Part shown: one piece after another, positions 54,644-63,705 of the stretch | How positions within the stretch are numbered: position 1 is the first letter of the stretch | How the letters are laid out: each line of letters starts with the position of its first letter | Assembly: GCF_005869855.1 (NCBI RefSeq) | Contig: NZ_SZNH01000003.1 | Coordinates: 1-64,000, forward strand | Direction of reading: 5' to 3' | Source of the DNA: Nostoc sp. PA-18-2419 | Lineage (GTDB): Bacteria; Cyanobacteriota; Cyanobacteriia; Cyanobacteriales; Nostocaceae | Length of the DNA: 64,000 bases | Notes under the pieces: model-generated | Told to the model about the DNA's origin: nothing | What the model saw: the letters and a program-made list of their open reading frames with translations, nothing else | Databases searched by the model: none | Made by a program: the position numbers and the translations under genes

Positions 54644-56095
54644 ATGGCTAACTTAGAATTACTTGTTAATGAACTACCAAAATTGATTCAAAGTCTGAAG
54701 CTGACTATTGGCAATTCTCGTGAAATCATGCAACAAATTATTCCAATAAATAATGCTCACGAACAACTCAAGAATATTCAAAAGTTAATTGCTCAAGAGT
54801 TAAATTTTAACAATATCAAAAGTTCGTCTGTTACACTTCCTCGAACTGGTACAGTCACTAGTTTATTTATGCCAAATATTGAATTAGTAAATCTAGGTAT
54901 AGCTGCAAACTTTGGTAATTTAGAAACTAAACTTTCATTAACTGATTTACAAAAAAAAATTGAAGTTTGGATTGAATGGGGTTATTTTTTACAAGCTTTA
55001 GCTGCTGATATTCTCAGTGATGTTCAGTTGGTGAATCAACTTAATTTTGATAGCCAGCATCTTAGTTTGCCAAATAGATTTAAAGCAATTGCTGAAAACT
55101 TACAAATTAACTTAATTGACAACTATAATAATTTGCAGTGTCAACTTCAAAAAATCAGCAATTATCAAAAAGAATTATTACAATTACAACAAAAAATAAA
55201 TGATATTTATAATGCTATAAAAAATAGTCATAGTTTATTAGATATATTATTAGGAGTTTCCGCTTTTTGTGGAAAATCTGGATTTACTTTAGAGTGGCTA
55301 GATGATGACCATGAACTAATTATCTCAAGTGATGGCAAAGTTCAAGAATTGACTTATATTTTGAATGATTGTGATATTTTTAAAGAGCAAATTGCTACTT
55401 TAATTATCCAGGCTGACATTTTAAGGGAACAAGCAGAAAATGCTCTGAAAAAGATTGAACAGCAAAGTACTAAAAAAATAATTATTCATAAATGGTTAGA
55501 AAATTTAACAACTTTTTTTATACAAGAAATAGCAGGTTCAGTTTTTATTTTAATCTCAATTTTATTATTTAGTTTTAATTTTTCGCAAAGGCAAGACCAA
55601 AACTCGCAATTACAAAGTATAAGCTTAACTCAAGAGCAAAAAGCGATCGCTAATTTTCAATCTGCTCAACAACTCGCTATGCAGGCTGCTTCTCTTGTTC
55701 AAAAACCGCCACATTCTCTCCCAGTCTGGCTAGAAGCAGAAACTAAATGGTATCAGGCAATCTACTTATTAGATAATATTCCCGCTCAAACATCAGTTGA
55801 TCAGCAAGCAAAAAATAAATTAGCTGATTATCGAATTAACTATAATGCTATCAGCCAAAGAGTCTTAACTGAAAAAAAAGCAGTCACTAACTTCAAACAA
55901 GCCCAAAAACTAGCAATAGAAGCAACTTTATTTGTACAAAATTCGCCTTATTCACTAAGAATTCGCCAGCAAGCAAAAAATAAATGGAAGCAAGCAATTA
56001 ATATACTAGAAGCTATTCCAGAGAATAGCTCTGTCTCTATACAAGCTAAAGAAACGCTTCCTATTTATAAAGCTAACTATGCTGCTATTAAATAA
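54644..56095 (+). CDS. Unrecognised membrane protein with duplicated C-terminal unit
   Basis: A 483-residue protein I do not recognise. Residues 1-285 are mainly helical with an E/Q/K-rich part (about 160-195). One membrane helix is at about 296-314 (AGSVFILISILLFSFNF). The C-terminal part contains two units of about 79 residues: 333-406 (NFQSAQQLAMQAASLVQKPP) and 412-483 (NFKQAQKLAIEATLFVQNSP), with later shared elements such as KW.QAI..L..IP and SVQ. They are clearly homologous tandem copies, presumably helical hairpins. The helical C-terminal part would be extracytoplasmic or periplasmic. High AT content. It stands alone. Confidence 0.85.
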   Translation: MANLELLVNELPKLIQSLKLTIGNSREIMQQIIPINNAHEQLKNIQKLIAQELNFNNIKSSSVTLPRTGTVTSLFMPNIELVNLGIAANFGNLETKLSLTDLQKKIEVWIEWGYFLQALAADILSDVQLVNQLNFDSQHLSLPNRFKAIAENLQINLIDNYNNLQCQLQKISNYQKELLQLQQKINDIYNAIKNSHSLLDILLGVSAFCGKSGFTLEWLDDDHELIISSDGKVQELTYILNDCDIFKEQIATLIIQADILREQAENALKKIEQQSTKKIIIHKWLENLTTFFIQEIAGSVFILISILLFSFNFSQRQDQNSQLQSISLTQEQKAIANFQSAQQLAMQAASLVQKPPHSLPVWLEAETKWYQAIYLLDNIPAQTSVDQQAKNKLADYRINYNAISQRVLTEKKAVTNFKQAQKLAIEATLFVQNSPYSLRIRQQAKNKWKQAINILEAIPENSSVSIQAKETLPIYKANYAAIK

Positions 56096-56619
56096 TTTAA
56101 AACTAAGTAGACGAGCGGCAAAATTTCTCCTTGGCATAAGGCAGAAGGCAAAAAGGTTTGAACCTTATTCATCTCTCTTTACGTGGTTAGGCTTATTTGT
56201 GCCTACCTACTTCAGAAAATTTTAGATTTTGCAAAAAGTCTTTTGCTAGGTTTGCTTTGTTGGCGCAGCTCGCCGCAGCCAAAAGTGTCAGCTTTTACTT
56301 TATTTTTCAAGCTAGGTAGTTGCTAGTTCGGAATTTCGATACTCATCGAATGACTAACGATTGAGAATTAAATACAGTGATTCTACTAAATTTAATATTT
56401 TATTTATTTTCTGTGGTACTTTACGTAGCGATCGCTCAAACACTGGTAGATTAGGCTTTTTTGATAACTTGTTTGTATTTAACGTGTAATATTATACATC
56501 AAAAATGAGCTTTATAATACTTTTCTTTTCAAATAAAAACTATATATTTTGCACATCTAGCACAGTAGGAAACGCCGAGGGGGAGATTGGGTAAAAGGTA
56601 TAAGGTAAAAGGTACAAAA

Positions 56620-56757
56620 TTATTAAGGTAAATTTCCTTCTTCATTTTTGCTCACTTTCTATCCTTATGGCGCAAGCATTTTCCCTGCTCCATCTTGGCG
56701 TTTTAATTTTTCCTTCATCCGTTGCAGCAAGCTCACAACAGCTGCGACGGATTTTTG
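56620..56757 (+). ncRNA. Candidate small RNA ending in terminator-like hairpins
   Basis: A C/T-rich stretch, with TTTCCTTCTTC and TTTTTGCTCACTTTC (56631-56660), suited to pairing with ribosome sites, is followed by two terminator-like folds. The first pairs CGCAAG (56671-56676) with CTTGGCG (56694-56700, one bulge), then TTTTAATTTTT. The second pairs ATCCGTTGCAGC (56717-56728) with GCTGCGACGGAT (56741-56752), then TTTT. No gene lies within 500 bases upstream, so these signals must end a non-coding transcript. The start is estimated, and the family is not recognised with certainty. Confidence 0.5.
56717..56757 (+). terminator. Strong terminator of the candidate small RNA
   Basis: A 12-bp stem (one T-G wobble) with a 12-base loop, followed by a T-run. 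It is well formed for a Rho-independent terminator on the + strand. Confidence 0.8.
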
Positions 56758-57067
56758 CTTTCTTTAGTTTCTGCTATATAAATGCTAAATAAATCTAGAC
56801 ATTTATTTCTTAGTTTATAGGTAGCATGAGAGCGGCTACCCTTGAATAAGCTTTCACGCTTTAGCCAAACGCAATAAATTAATTAACTCCAACTTTAGTT
56901 CTTGTAAACCTTGTTGGTATTTAAGTAAATAACTTTGATTTAATAGTTTGTCAAGATGTTTGTAACATTTTTTTATCAAAAGAGAATAAACTCGTCAGTT
57001 ATCAGAACTCATACTAAGTTGCGTTCACAACGAGCGATTGAACTATGCAACTTAAAAGTGCATCAGC

Positions 57068-58351
57068 TTACTCTTGTGCTCCAGCCTTTTGCAGACTTCG
57101 CACTACATTTTGATAACCATTAAATTCTGCAATCATCAAAGCAGTGTAACCGCCGCAGTTTTTCAAATTTACATCTGCTCCAGCTTGGACTAATAACCGC
57201 ACAATCTCTCCATAACCCGCCGAACCAGCCCACATCAATGCTGTTGCTCGCGCTGAGTCTTGAAAATTCACATCTGCTCCCTTTGCTAAAAGCATTTGTA
57301 TCACCTGTGCGTGCCGGCGTTCGGTTGCCTTAATCAAAGCACTTTTGCCATCATCTGCTGAAATATTGGCATCAGCACCATAATCTAGCAGTACTTTCAC
57401 TGTTTGGCTGTGCCCTTGTGATGCAGCCAGCGTCAAAGGTACTTCACCGAGGTTTTTGCCATTGATATTTCCTCCAGAACGCAGCAGTGCTTCGACAATT
57501 TGGCTGTGTCCCTGTAACGCTGCTACCAGCAATGGGGTATCACCCAGGTGGTTTCTAATTTGGACATCTGCACCCTTGTTGAGTAAGACTTGCACCACAT
57601 CAACGTAGCCTTCGACAACGGCAAGGTGTAAGGCAGTTTCACCATCTCGATCTTGAAGATTAATCTCGGCACCTCGATCTAGTAAAGCAGATGCGATCGC
57701 ACTATACCCTGCTGCTACCGCCACCGACAACGCAGTTGTACCATCGGCGTTTTTCACCCTCACATCACCACCTGCCGCCAACAGTGCTTGGACAACTTCT
57801 AAATGTCCCAAGTCAGCCGCTAACATCAAGGATGTTTCACCTTCCTCATCTAAGACGTTGACATCTACATTGGTTTGGAGGATTGCTTTGATAACTTCTA
57901 GGTGTGCGTGCTTAACTGCCAGCTTCAAAGCCGTATCATCATCTTTGTCAGCGATGTCCACCTTTGCACCGCCAGCCAATAAAACTCTTACTACATCCAG
58001 ATTACCTTTGAGTACTGCTGCCATTAAAGCTGTGCTGCCATCTTCATTAATGGCATTGACATCAGCACCTTTGGATACTAAAAGTTGCACAATGTCAAGC
58101 TGTTTGGCGCTAGCTGCTAACATCAAAGCTGTCAAACCATAAAGTTTTCTTTTCAAATTGATATTTGCCCCAGCATCAAGCAGCGATCGCACAATTTCTG
58201 TGTAGCCTAGATTGGCAGCAAACATTAATGCCGTAGTGCCTTGGCGATCGCAGGCGTCTACCCTCGCACCAGCAGCCAGTAGCGCACATAGCCCCTTGAT
58301 ATCCCCACTTTTAGCAGCCTTCAGTAGCAAACTGTCGTTGTTTTCAGTCAT
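57068..58351 (-). CDS. Ankyrin-repeat protein, 13 repeats
   Basis: A 427-residue protein made almost wholly of ankyrin repeats of about 33 residues. Consensus elements such as GTTALMFAANLGYTEIV, GADVN and GETALHLAVVEGY recur thirteen times. There is no signal peptide or membrane segment. Such proteins mediate protein-protein contacts, and the partner is unknown. The repeats are well conserved but diverged at individual positions, so recent expansion is not obvious. The gene is leftward, divergent from the DUF4079 gene. Confidence 0.95.
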   Translation of the reverse strand: MTENNDSLLLKAAKSGDIKGLCALLAAGARVDACDRQGTTALMFAANLGYTEIVRSLLDAGANINLKRKLYGLTALMLAASAKQLDIVQLLVSKGADVNAINEDGSTALMAAVLKGNLDVVRVLLAGGAKVDIADKDDDTALKLAVKHAHLEVIKAILQTNVDVNVLDEEGETSLMLAADLGHLEVVQALLAAGGDVRVKNADGTTALSVAVAAGYSAIASALLDRGAEINLQDRDGETALHLAVVEGYVDVVQVLLNKGADVQIRNHLGDTPLLVAALQGHSQIVEALLRSGGNINGKNLGEVPLTLAASQGHSQTVKVLLDYGADANISADDGKSALIKATERRHAQVIQMLLAKGADVNFQDSARATALMWAGSAGYGEIVRLLVQAGADVNLKNCGGYTALMIAEFNGYQNVVRSLQKAGAQE

Positions 58352-58558
58352 CGATCAGATCCCACACAGGGAAGTTTGATTCGTCTATCCTCAAAATTCA
58401 GCTTAAGCCAAAATATGTCCAAACGACTGTCTCGATTTTCTGCTCAACTCTAATCAATTGCACTCTCACTTCTTCTTCAATTTGTGCAACTTCAACTACA
58501 GAAAATAGAGTTATGCTAATTTTTATGAAGATTTCTTTAATAATTGGACGAGGACACG

Positions 58559-59029
58559 ATGAGTCTGGAACTTTCTCCGTCGGTAAAATATTGGCTGAAC
58601 TTCATTCATCCGGTGATTATGTGGGCGCTACTAGCACTCTCAATTTATGCTGCCTATTTAGGGTTGCAAGTACAGCGTACTAGAAATGCTCAGGGGGAAG
58701 AAAAGAAAGAGCTGATAAAAGGTAGATATAACATCAAACATTACCAAATAGGGTCTATAATCCTAGCTTTTATGGTGACAGGTGCAATTGCAGCGATGGC
58801 TGTCACTTACATCAATAATGGCAAGTTGTTTGTAGGACCTCACCTACTAGCAGGATTGGGGATGATGATTCTAATTGCATTTTCTGCGGCTATGTCTCCC
58901 TATATGCAAAAAGGAGCAAATTGGGCACGTGCAACTCACATTGTGCTGAATTTCACGCTTTTAGGACTTTTTGCTTGGCAGGCTCTCACTGGGGTACAAA
59001 TTGTCCAAAAACTTCTCACTCAAGCATAG
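58559..59029 (+). CDS. DUF4079 membrane protein
   Basis: A 156-residue protein with four hydrophobic helices (about 10-35, 62-85, 92-112, 125-150) and an arginine/lysine loop after the first. It matches the DUF4079 family, cytochrome b561-like in outline with histidines such as HP.IMW, GPHLLAG and THI, perhaps haem ligands. Function is unknown. A TTG five codons upstream was passed over for the ATG. It is the only gene in its unit. Confidence 0.8.
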   Translation: MSLELSPSVKYWLNFIHPVIMWALLALSIYAAYLGLQVQRTRNAQGEEKKELIKGRYNIKHYQIGSIILAFMVTGAIAAMAVTYINNGKLFVGPHLLAGLGMMILIAFSAAMSPYMQKGANWARATHIVLNFTLLGLFAWQALTGVQIVQKLLTQA

Positions 59030-59276
59030 TTCAGTAGTTATTTGTCTTTTGTTACAAAGTGACGATTCTGTCTTGAAAAGTTCAGATGGGCAAAAGCCGC
59101 CGCTCCGACTTTTCGCTGCGTCGCTAACGCTTCGCTAACTGATGCCTCCGGCAAGCCGCCCTTTGGGCGTCTACGCCGGAAGTCGGCGCACACTGCAAGA
59201 AGCCGCAGAAGCGTCTACAGACTTCGCGCTTTGTTCTTTGTCATCAACAAATGACAAAGGACAAAGAACTGTTAAC
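59030..59276. repeat. GC-rich Nostoc-type repeat and convergent terminator
   Basis: A GC-rich patch (59090-59225) with inverted modules such as GCCTCCGGCAAGCCGCC and GGCGTCTACGCCGG, unlike the surrounding AT-rich DNA, is typical of dispersed Nostoc repeats. CTTTGTCAT/ATGACAAAG (59236-59259) forms a hairpin between the two convergent genes. Confidence 0.65.
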
Positions 59277-59924
59277 TCAGCGCTTTTTTTTAGAATCAAG
59301 AGGAAAGGGTATTTGCAAAAATTTATGAAAATCTTGTTGGACTTTGCGAGTTAAGCGGCGGGAGACTTGGCGAACAATTTGATTAAGTAAGCGATCGCCT
59401 GTAGATTGAATTAAAGATTTGGGTAATCGCTCAATAAATCTGGGAAAGTGTAAATAAACTATTAAATCTAACTCCCATTCAACTGTTGTAACCTCTCCTA
59501 TATCAGTAGAAACATCACTTGCTACATTTTCTATTAACTTGAGAGATGCCCGATAATCTACGTCATAACCAGGCGGGTGGTAGTCGGGAATGGGAATTGT
59601 GCGGATGCGGTAAATACCTTCCTCTGGAGGTAATAATTCCAAACCAATTTTCGGTTCTACTTCGTAACCAAAAGAACCAAAACGACCAATTACTAGAGCA
59701 TAGCCATTTTCTCCCAACGGTTGCACCTTCATCGGTTCAGCGCAGCGCGAAAACCATGAACTGTGAGAATTGAGATACTCAGCAACCTTCACGGCTGGGG
59801 CAAACATTTCCATACAGTCTTGATAACGACCGTAAAACTTTGTTAGCGTCGCTACATTTGCTGGGGTTAATGTGTCGTCCGCTTCTATTTCTAAGGATTG
59901 ATACTCGCCGTTTCTTAAAAGCAT
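59277..59924 (-). CDS. DUF1997 family protein
   Basis: A 215-residue soluble protein with the pattern expected of the cyanobacterial/plastid DUF1997 family: RGSFGYE-like IGRFGSFGYEVEPKIGLEL, PIPDYHPPGYDVDYRASLKL and a basic C-terminus. The length is standard. Function unknown; family members are linked to chloroplasts and cyanobacteria by distribution. It is convergent with DUF4079. Confidence 0.82.
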   Translation of the reverse strand: MLLRNGEYQSLEIEADDTLTPANVATLTKFYGRYQDCMEMFAPAVKVAEYLNSHSSWFSRCAEPMKVQPLGENGYALVIGRFGSFGYEVEPKIGLELLPPEEGIYRIRTIPIPDYHPPGYDVDYRASLKLIENVASDVSTDIGEVTTVEWELDLIVYLHFPRFIERLPKSLIQSTGDRLLNQIVRQVSRRLTRKVQQDFHKFLQIPFPLDSKKKR

Positions 59925-60102
59925 AAATGCATTAGGTATATCTTTGGCGTTTGTCTATATTAATAATTCCCCGCTGACTTGAGTCGTTTCGCACAAATAT
60001 CCTATTTTGACAGAAACCTCAATAATCTGCCATCAAGTCCATAGAATCACTAAAATAAAGAACTAAACAAGCACACAATAGTTTCCCAGGATAGCATTTC
60101 TT

Positions 60103-60759
60103 ATGAAAGCATTTGTAGCAGGGGCAACGGGTGAAACAGGTCGCCGAATAGTGCAAGAATTGGTAGCGCGGAATATTCCTGTCCGAGCCTTAGTCCGGGA
60201 TATAGAAAAAGCTAAGGGTATTGTGTCTCCTGAAGCCGAATTGGTAGTAGGCGACGTGTTACAACCAGAAACTTTGGTTGCTGCGTTAGGAGATAGCACA
60301 GTTGTGTTGGTTGCTACTGGAGCAAAACCTAGCTTTGACCCTACTGGCCCCTATAAAGTAGATTTTGAAGGTACGAAAAATTTAGTTGATGCTGCTAAAG
60401 CAAAGGGAATTGGGCAGTTTGTTTTTGTTTCTTCTTTGTGTACGTCCCAGTTGTTCCATCCACTTAACTTGTTTTGGCTGATTTTGGTGTGGAAAAAGCA
60501 AGCTGAAGAATACATCCAGAAAAGTGGTCTTACCTATACAATTGTCCGACCTGGTGGATTAAAGAACGAAGATAATAGTGACTTGATTGTGATGCAGGGT
60601 GCCGATACCCTGTTTGACGGTAGCATTCCTCGGCAAAAAGTTGCCCAAGTTAGCGTCGAGGCACTGTTAGAACCAGCTGCACGTAATAAAGTTGTCGAAA
60701 TTGTTGCCAAGCCACAAGCCGCCTCAAAAACTTTTGCAGAGCTATTTCAACAGTGTTGA
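60103..60759 (+). CDS. NAD(P)-binding atypical short-chain dehydrogenase-like protein
   Basis: A 218-residue Rossmann-fold protein. AFVAGATGETGRRIVQELV has the GxxGxxG motif (residues 8-14), followed by VRALVRD, typical of NADP-preferring atypical SDRs and NmrA-like proteins. FVFVSSLCTS takes the place of the catalytic SxnY, and the tyrosine-x3-lysine motif is not evident, so it may be a redox sensor or assembly factor rather than an enzyme. It ends in a hairpin. Confidence 0.86.
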   Translation: MKAFVAGATGETGRRIVQELVARNIPVRALVRDIEKAKGIVSPEAELVVGDVLQPETLVAALGDSTVVLVATGAKPSFDPTGPYKVDFEGTKNLVDAAKAKGIGQFVFVSSLCTSQLFHPLNLFWLILVWKKQAEEYIQKSGLTYTIVRPGGLKNEDNSDLIVMQGADTLFDGSIPRQKVAQVSVEALLEPAARNKVVEIVAKPQAASKTFAELFQQC

Positions 60760-60821
60760 TCGCAATCTGCACATCTTAACTTTCACTTTGCCAAGAGTAG
60801 GGAGTAGTGTAAATTACAGTT

Positions 60822-60857
60822 AAAGCGATCGCTTTTAGACAAAACAGTGATCGCTTT
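60822..60857 (+). terminator. HIP1-containing hairpin after the SDR gene
   Basis: AAAGCGATC pairs with GATCGCTTT, the 5' arm being part of a 14-base HIP1 palindrome. TCATAATTC follows. It lies about 60 bases past the stop, so is the likely transcript end. Confidence 0.6.
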
Positions 60858-61031
60858 TCATAATTCTTATATCCTGAGAATTAAATAAAAAATACGTGTG
60901 TTATAGAGCGTGATATAATCCAGGATATTTTGACTGGATATAACCCAAGTTTTTTGGCGATGTAAATGACTTTAGGCAACAAATACTTGTTGTCACCAAA
61001 ATTTAAACACACAACGAATATTTCTCAAAAA

Positions 61032-61104
61032 TGGAGCTAAGCGGATTCGAACCGCTGACCCCCTCAATGCCATTGAGGTGCTCTACCAACTGAGCTATAA
61101 CCCC
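61032..61104 (-). tRNA. tRNA-Ala (GGC)
   Basis: A 73-base cloverleaf on the leftward strand: acceptor GGGGTTA/TAGCTCC plus A73, a D-arm containing AGCTCAGTTGGTAGAGC, anticodon stem CCTCA/TGAGG with loop ATGGCAT (anticodon GGC), variable loop, and T-arm GCGGTTCGAATCCGC. The 3' CCA is not encoded, as usual in cyanobacteria. Confidence 0.97.
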
Positions 61105-61197
61105 TTACAATGCGTTCCACACATTAACCTATTTCTCGCTGCTTTGTCAAGCTTTTGCTAAGAGACTTAAATTATCTCTCATATTATTTAGCCCCTT

Positions 61198-61389
61198 TTA
61201 GGACACTTGCAACAAATAGGTCATACAGTGACCCATTAAAAAGTAGACTACTAACATAGCAGCAGCCGCCAAAGCAACCAATGTACCAGCCAGCATCAGA
61301 GAGAATTCCTTATTCTCGTAGGCTCTTTCCATTAGGTGCAGCGACCATGCCACTAAGGCAACATCAAAAAGTAAAATAGGAAGCAACAT
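61198..61389 (-). CDS. Small two-helix membrane protein
   Basis: A 63-residue hydrophobic protein with two likely membrane helices (about 2-19 and 29-52) joined by a charged loop MERAYENKEF. I do not recognise a named family; the composition is compatible with a real small membrane protein. It lies between the tRNA and hisF, leftward. Without homologues to compare, the function cannot be given. Confidence 0.65.
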   Translation of the reverse strand: MLLPILLFDVALVAWSLHLMERAYENKEFSLMLAGTLVALAAAAMLVVYFLMGHCMTYLLQVS

Positions 61390-61488
61390 ATTTATTAATA
61401 TTTATTAATACATGTAAACCAATCTTAACATCCTTTTGATTAAGTGTGTCTAACCTAAGATAGATGCGATGAATTCATAAACAATGAA

Positions 61489-62262
61489 TTAGGAACACAA
61501 GCGTACAGGTAGATGCCGATCAGACAAATAATTTTTGATTTGGGCGACACTTAATTGACCGTAATGTAAGAGCGATGCCAGTAATGCTGCTTCAGCTTTG
61601 CCTTCTGTTAAAGCTTCGTATATATGCTGGCAATTACCCGCCCCGCCAGAAGCAATAACTGGAATTTCTACAGCTTCTGCGATTGCCCGTGTTAACTCTA
61701 GGTCATATCCAGCTTGGGTTCCATCAGCATCCATACTTGTAATTAGTAGTTCTCCGGCCCCCCGTTTTTCAACTTCTTCTGCCCACAGTAGAGCATCTAA
61801 GCCTGTATTTTCCCTGCCACCACGTACATATACATCCCAACCCGGATTTTTCGGGCTGACTCTGCGTCTAGCATCAATAGCAACAACTATACATTGATTC
61901 CCGAAGCGATCGCTTGCCCGATTAATTAAGTCTGGTTCGCGTACTGCCGCAGAATTAATACTAACCTTGTCTGCCCCAGCTCGTAACAAAGCTTTAACAT
62001 TTTCTAAGGATTGGATACCGCCACCTACTGTCAATGGAATGAAGACTTGTTCAGCAGTGCGGTAAACAACATCTAAGATAATACCTCGGTCTTCATGAGT
62101 GGCTGTAATATCCAGAAATACTAACTCATCGGCACCGGCTTGGTTGTAAACCTTTGCTAGTTCTACCGGATCGCCTGCATCTTGCAAGTTGACAAAATTA
62201 ACTCCTTTTACAACCCGCCCCGCCTTCACATCTAAGCACGGTAAGATTCTTTTAGATAACAT
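61489..62262 (-). CDS. hisF: Imidazole glycerol phosphate synthase, cyclase subunit
   Basis: A 257-residue TIM-barrel enzyme that, with HisH, makes imidazole-glycerol phosphate and AICAR from [28 protein letters not shown] carries the first catalytic aspartate (Asp11), VVAIDARR the second, and [12 protein letters not shown] and IASGGAGNC the phosphate-binding loops. It is a single gene; hisH is not in the window and hisB is 17 kb to the left, so the pathway is dispersed. Confidence 0.98.
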   Translation of the reverse strand: MLSKRILPCLDVKAGRVVKGVNFVNLQDAGDPVELAKVYNQAGADELVFLDITATHEDRGIILDVVYRTAEQVFIPLTVGGGIQSLENVKALLRAGADKVSINSAAVREPDLINRASDRFGNQCIVVAIDARRRVSPKNPGWDVYVRGGRENTGLDALLWAEEVEKRGAGELLITSMDADGTQAGYDLELTRAIAEAVEIPVIASGGAGNCQHIYEALTEGKAEAALLASLLHYGQLSVAQIKNYLSDRHLPVRLCS

Positions 62263-62444
62263 AGTAATTTTTGTACTTCTAGGTAATTGGCCGGAATTTA
62301 AATTTTAAATTGGCGCGGGTATGCACAAACGAAAATTTTCACAGATATAGAGTATGGGGCATTGTGCATTGGTTATTTCTCCCCCTGCTTCCCCTGCTCC
62401 CCCTGCTCCTCCACCCAGTCCCCTAAAAAGTAGATAGCTGAATT

Positions 62445-63545
62445 ATGGCGATAATCTCCTCGAAAAAACAGCCTCCAGAACCCAATGGAGAACCAAAACA
62501 GCGTCGGGAATCGGCGAAAGCAGCATCCACGAACAATATTTTGCAAGCTGAAGCTGCTATTGATGAACAAGACAGACAGGAAGAAAGTATTCGACCGCAG
62601 CGATTTGCCGATTACATTGGGCAAAAAGATTTAAAGGATGTACTAGACATTGCCATCAAAGCAGCTAAGTCTCGTGGTGAAGTGCTGGATCACTTGCTGC
62701 TATATGGACCGCCAGGATTGGGTAAAACCACAATGGCAATGATTTTAGCATCGGAAATGGAGGTAAATTACAAAATTACCAGTGCCCCAGCGCTGGAACG
62801 TCCCCGAGATATTGTCGGGCTACTGGTCAACATGAAACCAGGGGATATCTTATTCGTGGACGAAATTCATCGCCTCTCGCGGATGACAGAAGAAATTCTC
62901 TATCCGGCGATGGAAGATTATCGGTTAGATATTACTATTGGTAAGGGTTCAAGCGCTCGGATTAGAAGTTTGCCGTTGTCAAAGTTTACCTTAGTAGGAG
63001 CTACAACCAGGGTAGGTGCTTTAACTTCACCACTGCGCGATCGCTTTGGCTTAGTTCAGAAGCTGCGATTTTATGAAGTTGATGAACTGAGTAAAATTGT
63101 ACTGCGAAGCGCTGAATTACTTAAAACCCCCGTTACAGAAGATGGTGCAGCAGAAATAGCGCGGCGCTCGCGTGGAACACCACGAATTGCTAATAGATTA
63201 CTTAAACGAGTACGTGATTATGCACAAGTAAAATTATCTGGAGAAATTACTGAAAGTGTTGCATCGGAGGCATTGCAACTATTCCAAGTAGACCCGTGTG
63301 GCTTAGATTGGACAGATCGGCAGATGCTCAGTGTAATTATTGAACAATTTAACGGTGGCCCAGTGGGATTAGAAACAATGGCAGCTGCAACAGGTGAAGA
63401 TACCCAAACAATTGAAGAGGTATACGAACCTTACCTGATGCAAATTGGCTATTTAACTAGGACTCCACGTGGGAGGATGGCGACAAAAGCAGCATACAAG
63501 CATTTAGGATTTACGCCGCCTAGCGAACAATTGTCGTTATTGTAA
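62445..63545 (+). CDS. ruvB: Holliday junction branch-migration helicase RuvB
   Basis: A 366-residue AAA+ motor that drives branch migration with Ruv[14 protein letters not shown] is Walker [13 protein letters not shown] Walker B, followed by [18 protein letters not shown] (sensor/arginine-finger region) and the winged-helix C-terminus with [16 protein letters not shown]. The N-terminus has a ~30-residue polar extension typical of cyanobacterial RuvB. It is divergent from hisF. Confidence 0.98.
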   Translation: MAIISSKKQPPEPNGEPKQRRESAKAASTNNILQAEAAIDEQDRQEESIRPQRFADYIGQKDLKDVLDIAIKAAKSRGEVLDHLLLYGPPGLGKTTMAMILASEMEVNYKITSAPALERPRDIVGLLVNMKPGDILFVDEIHRLSRMTEEILYPAMEDYRLDITIGKGSSARIRSLPLSKFTLVGATTRVGALTSPLRDRFGLVQKLRFYEVDELSKIVLRSAELLKTPVTEDGAAEIARRSRGTPRIANRLLKRVRDYAQVKLSGEITESVASEALQLFQVDPCGLDWTDRQMLSVIIEQFNGGPVGLETMAAATGEDTQTIEEVYEPYLMQIGYLTRTPRGRMATKAAYKHLGFTPPSEQLSLL

Positions 63546-63705
63546 TTAGGGAAAATTGGGCAAAGAGGGAGTGCTGATTGTTGAGTGTTGACTGTTGAGC
63601 CTCACCAAAGACCTTCTGTTGCTCAAATCAGGAGTTAACAACTAAAAGTTATTCTCCCCCTACCTCCTTATTTCCCCACTCCCCACTCACTTACGGTAAA
63701 CCCAG

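Larger units (their letters stand above)
56096..57067. other. 972-base intergenic stretch with a probable small RNA
   Basis: Between a rightward and a leftward gene. It holds a Nostoc-type repeat piece (TTGGCGCAGCTCGCCGCAGC near 56260), degenerate AAGGTA repeats at 56590-56616 and the tandem terminator-like hairpins at 56671-56757 described separately. No protein gene is supported. Confidence 0.6.

Noticed and set aside
56620-56757. Definite PsrR1 or Yfr assignment
   Set aside because: Layout is suggestive, but I cannot recall the reference sequences well enough to claim identity.
57858-58142. 94-codon + strand frame inside the ankyrin gene
   Set aside because: It is antisense to a clear ankyrin array and mirrors its repeat pattern, so it is a shadow of that gene.
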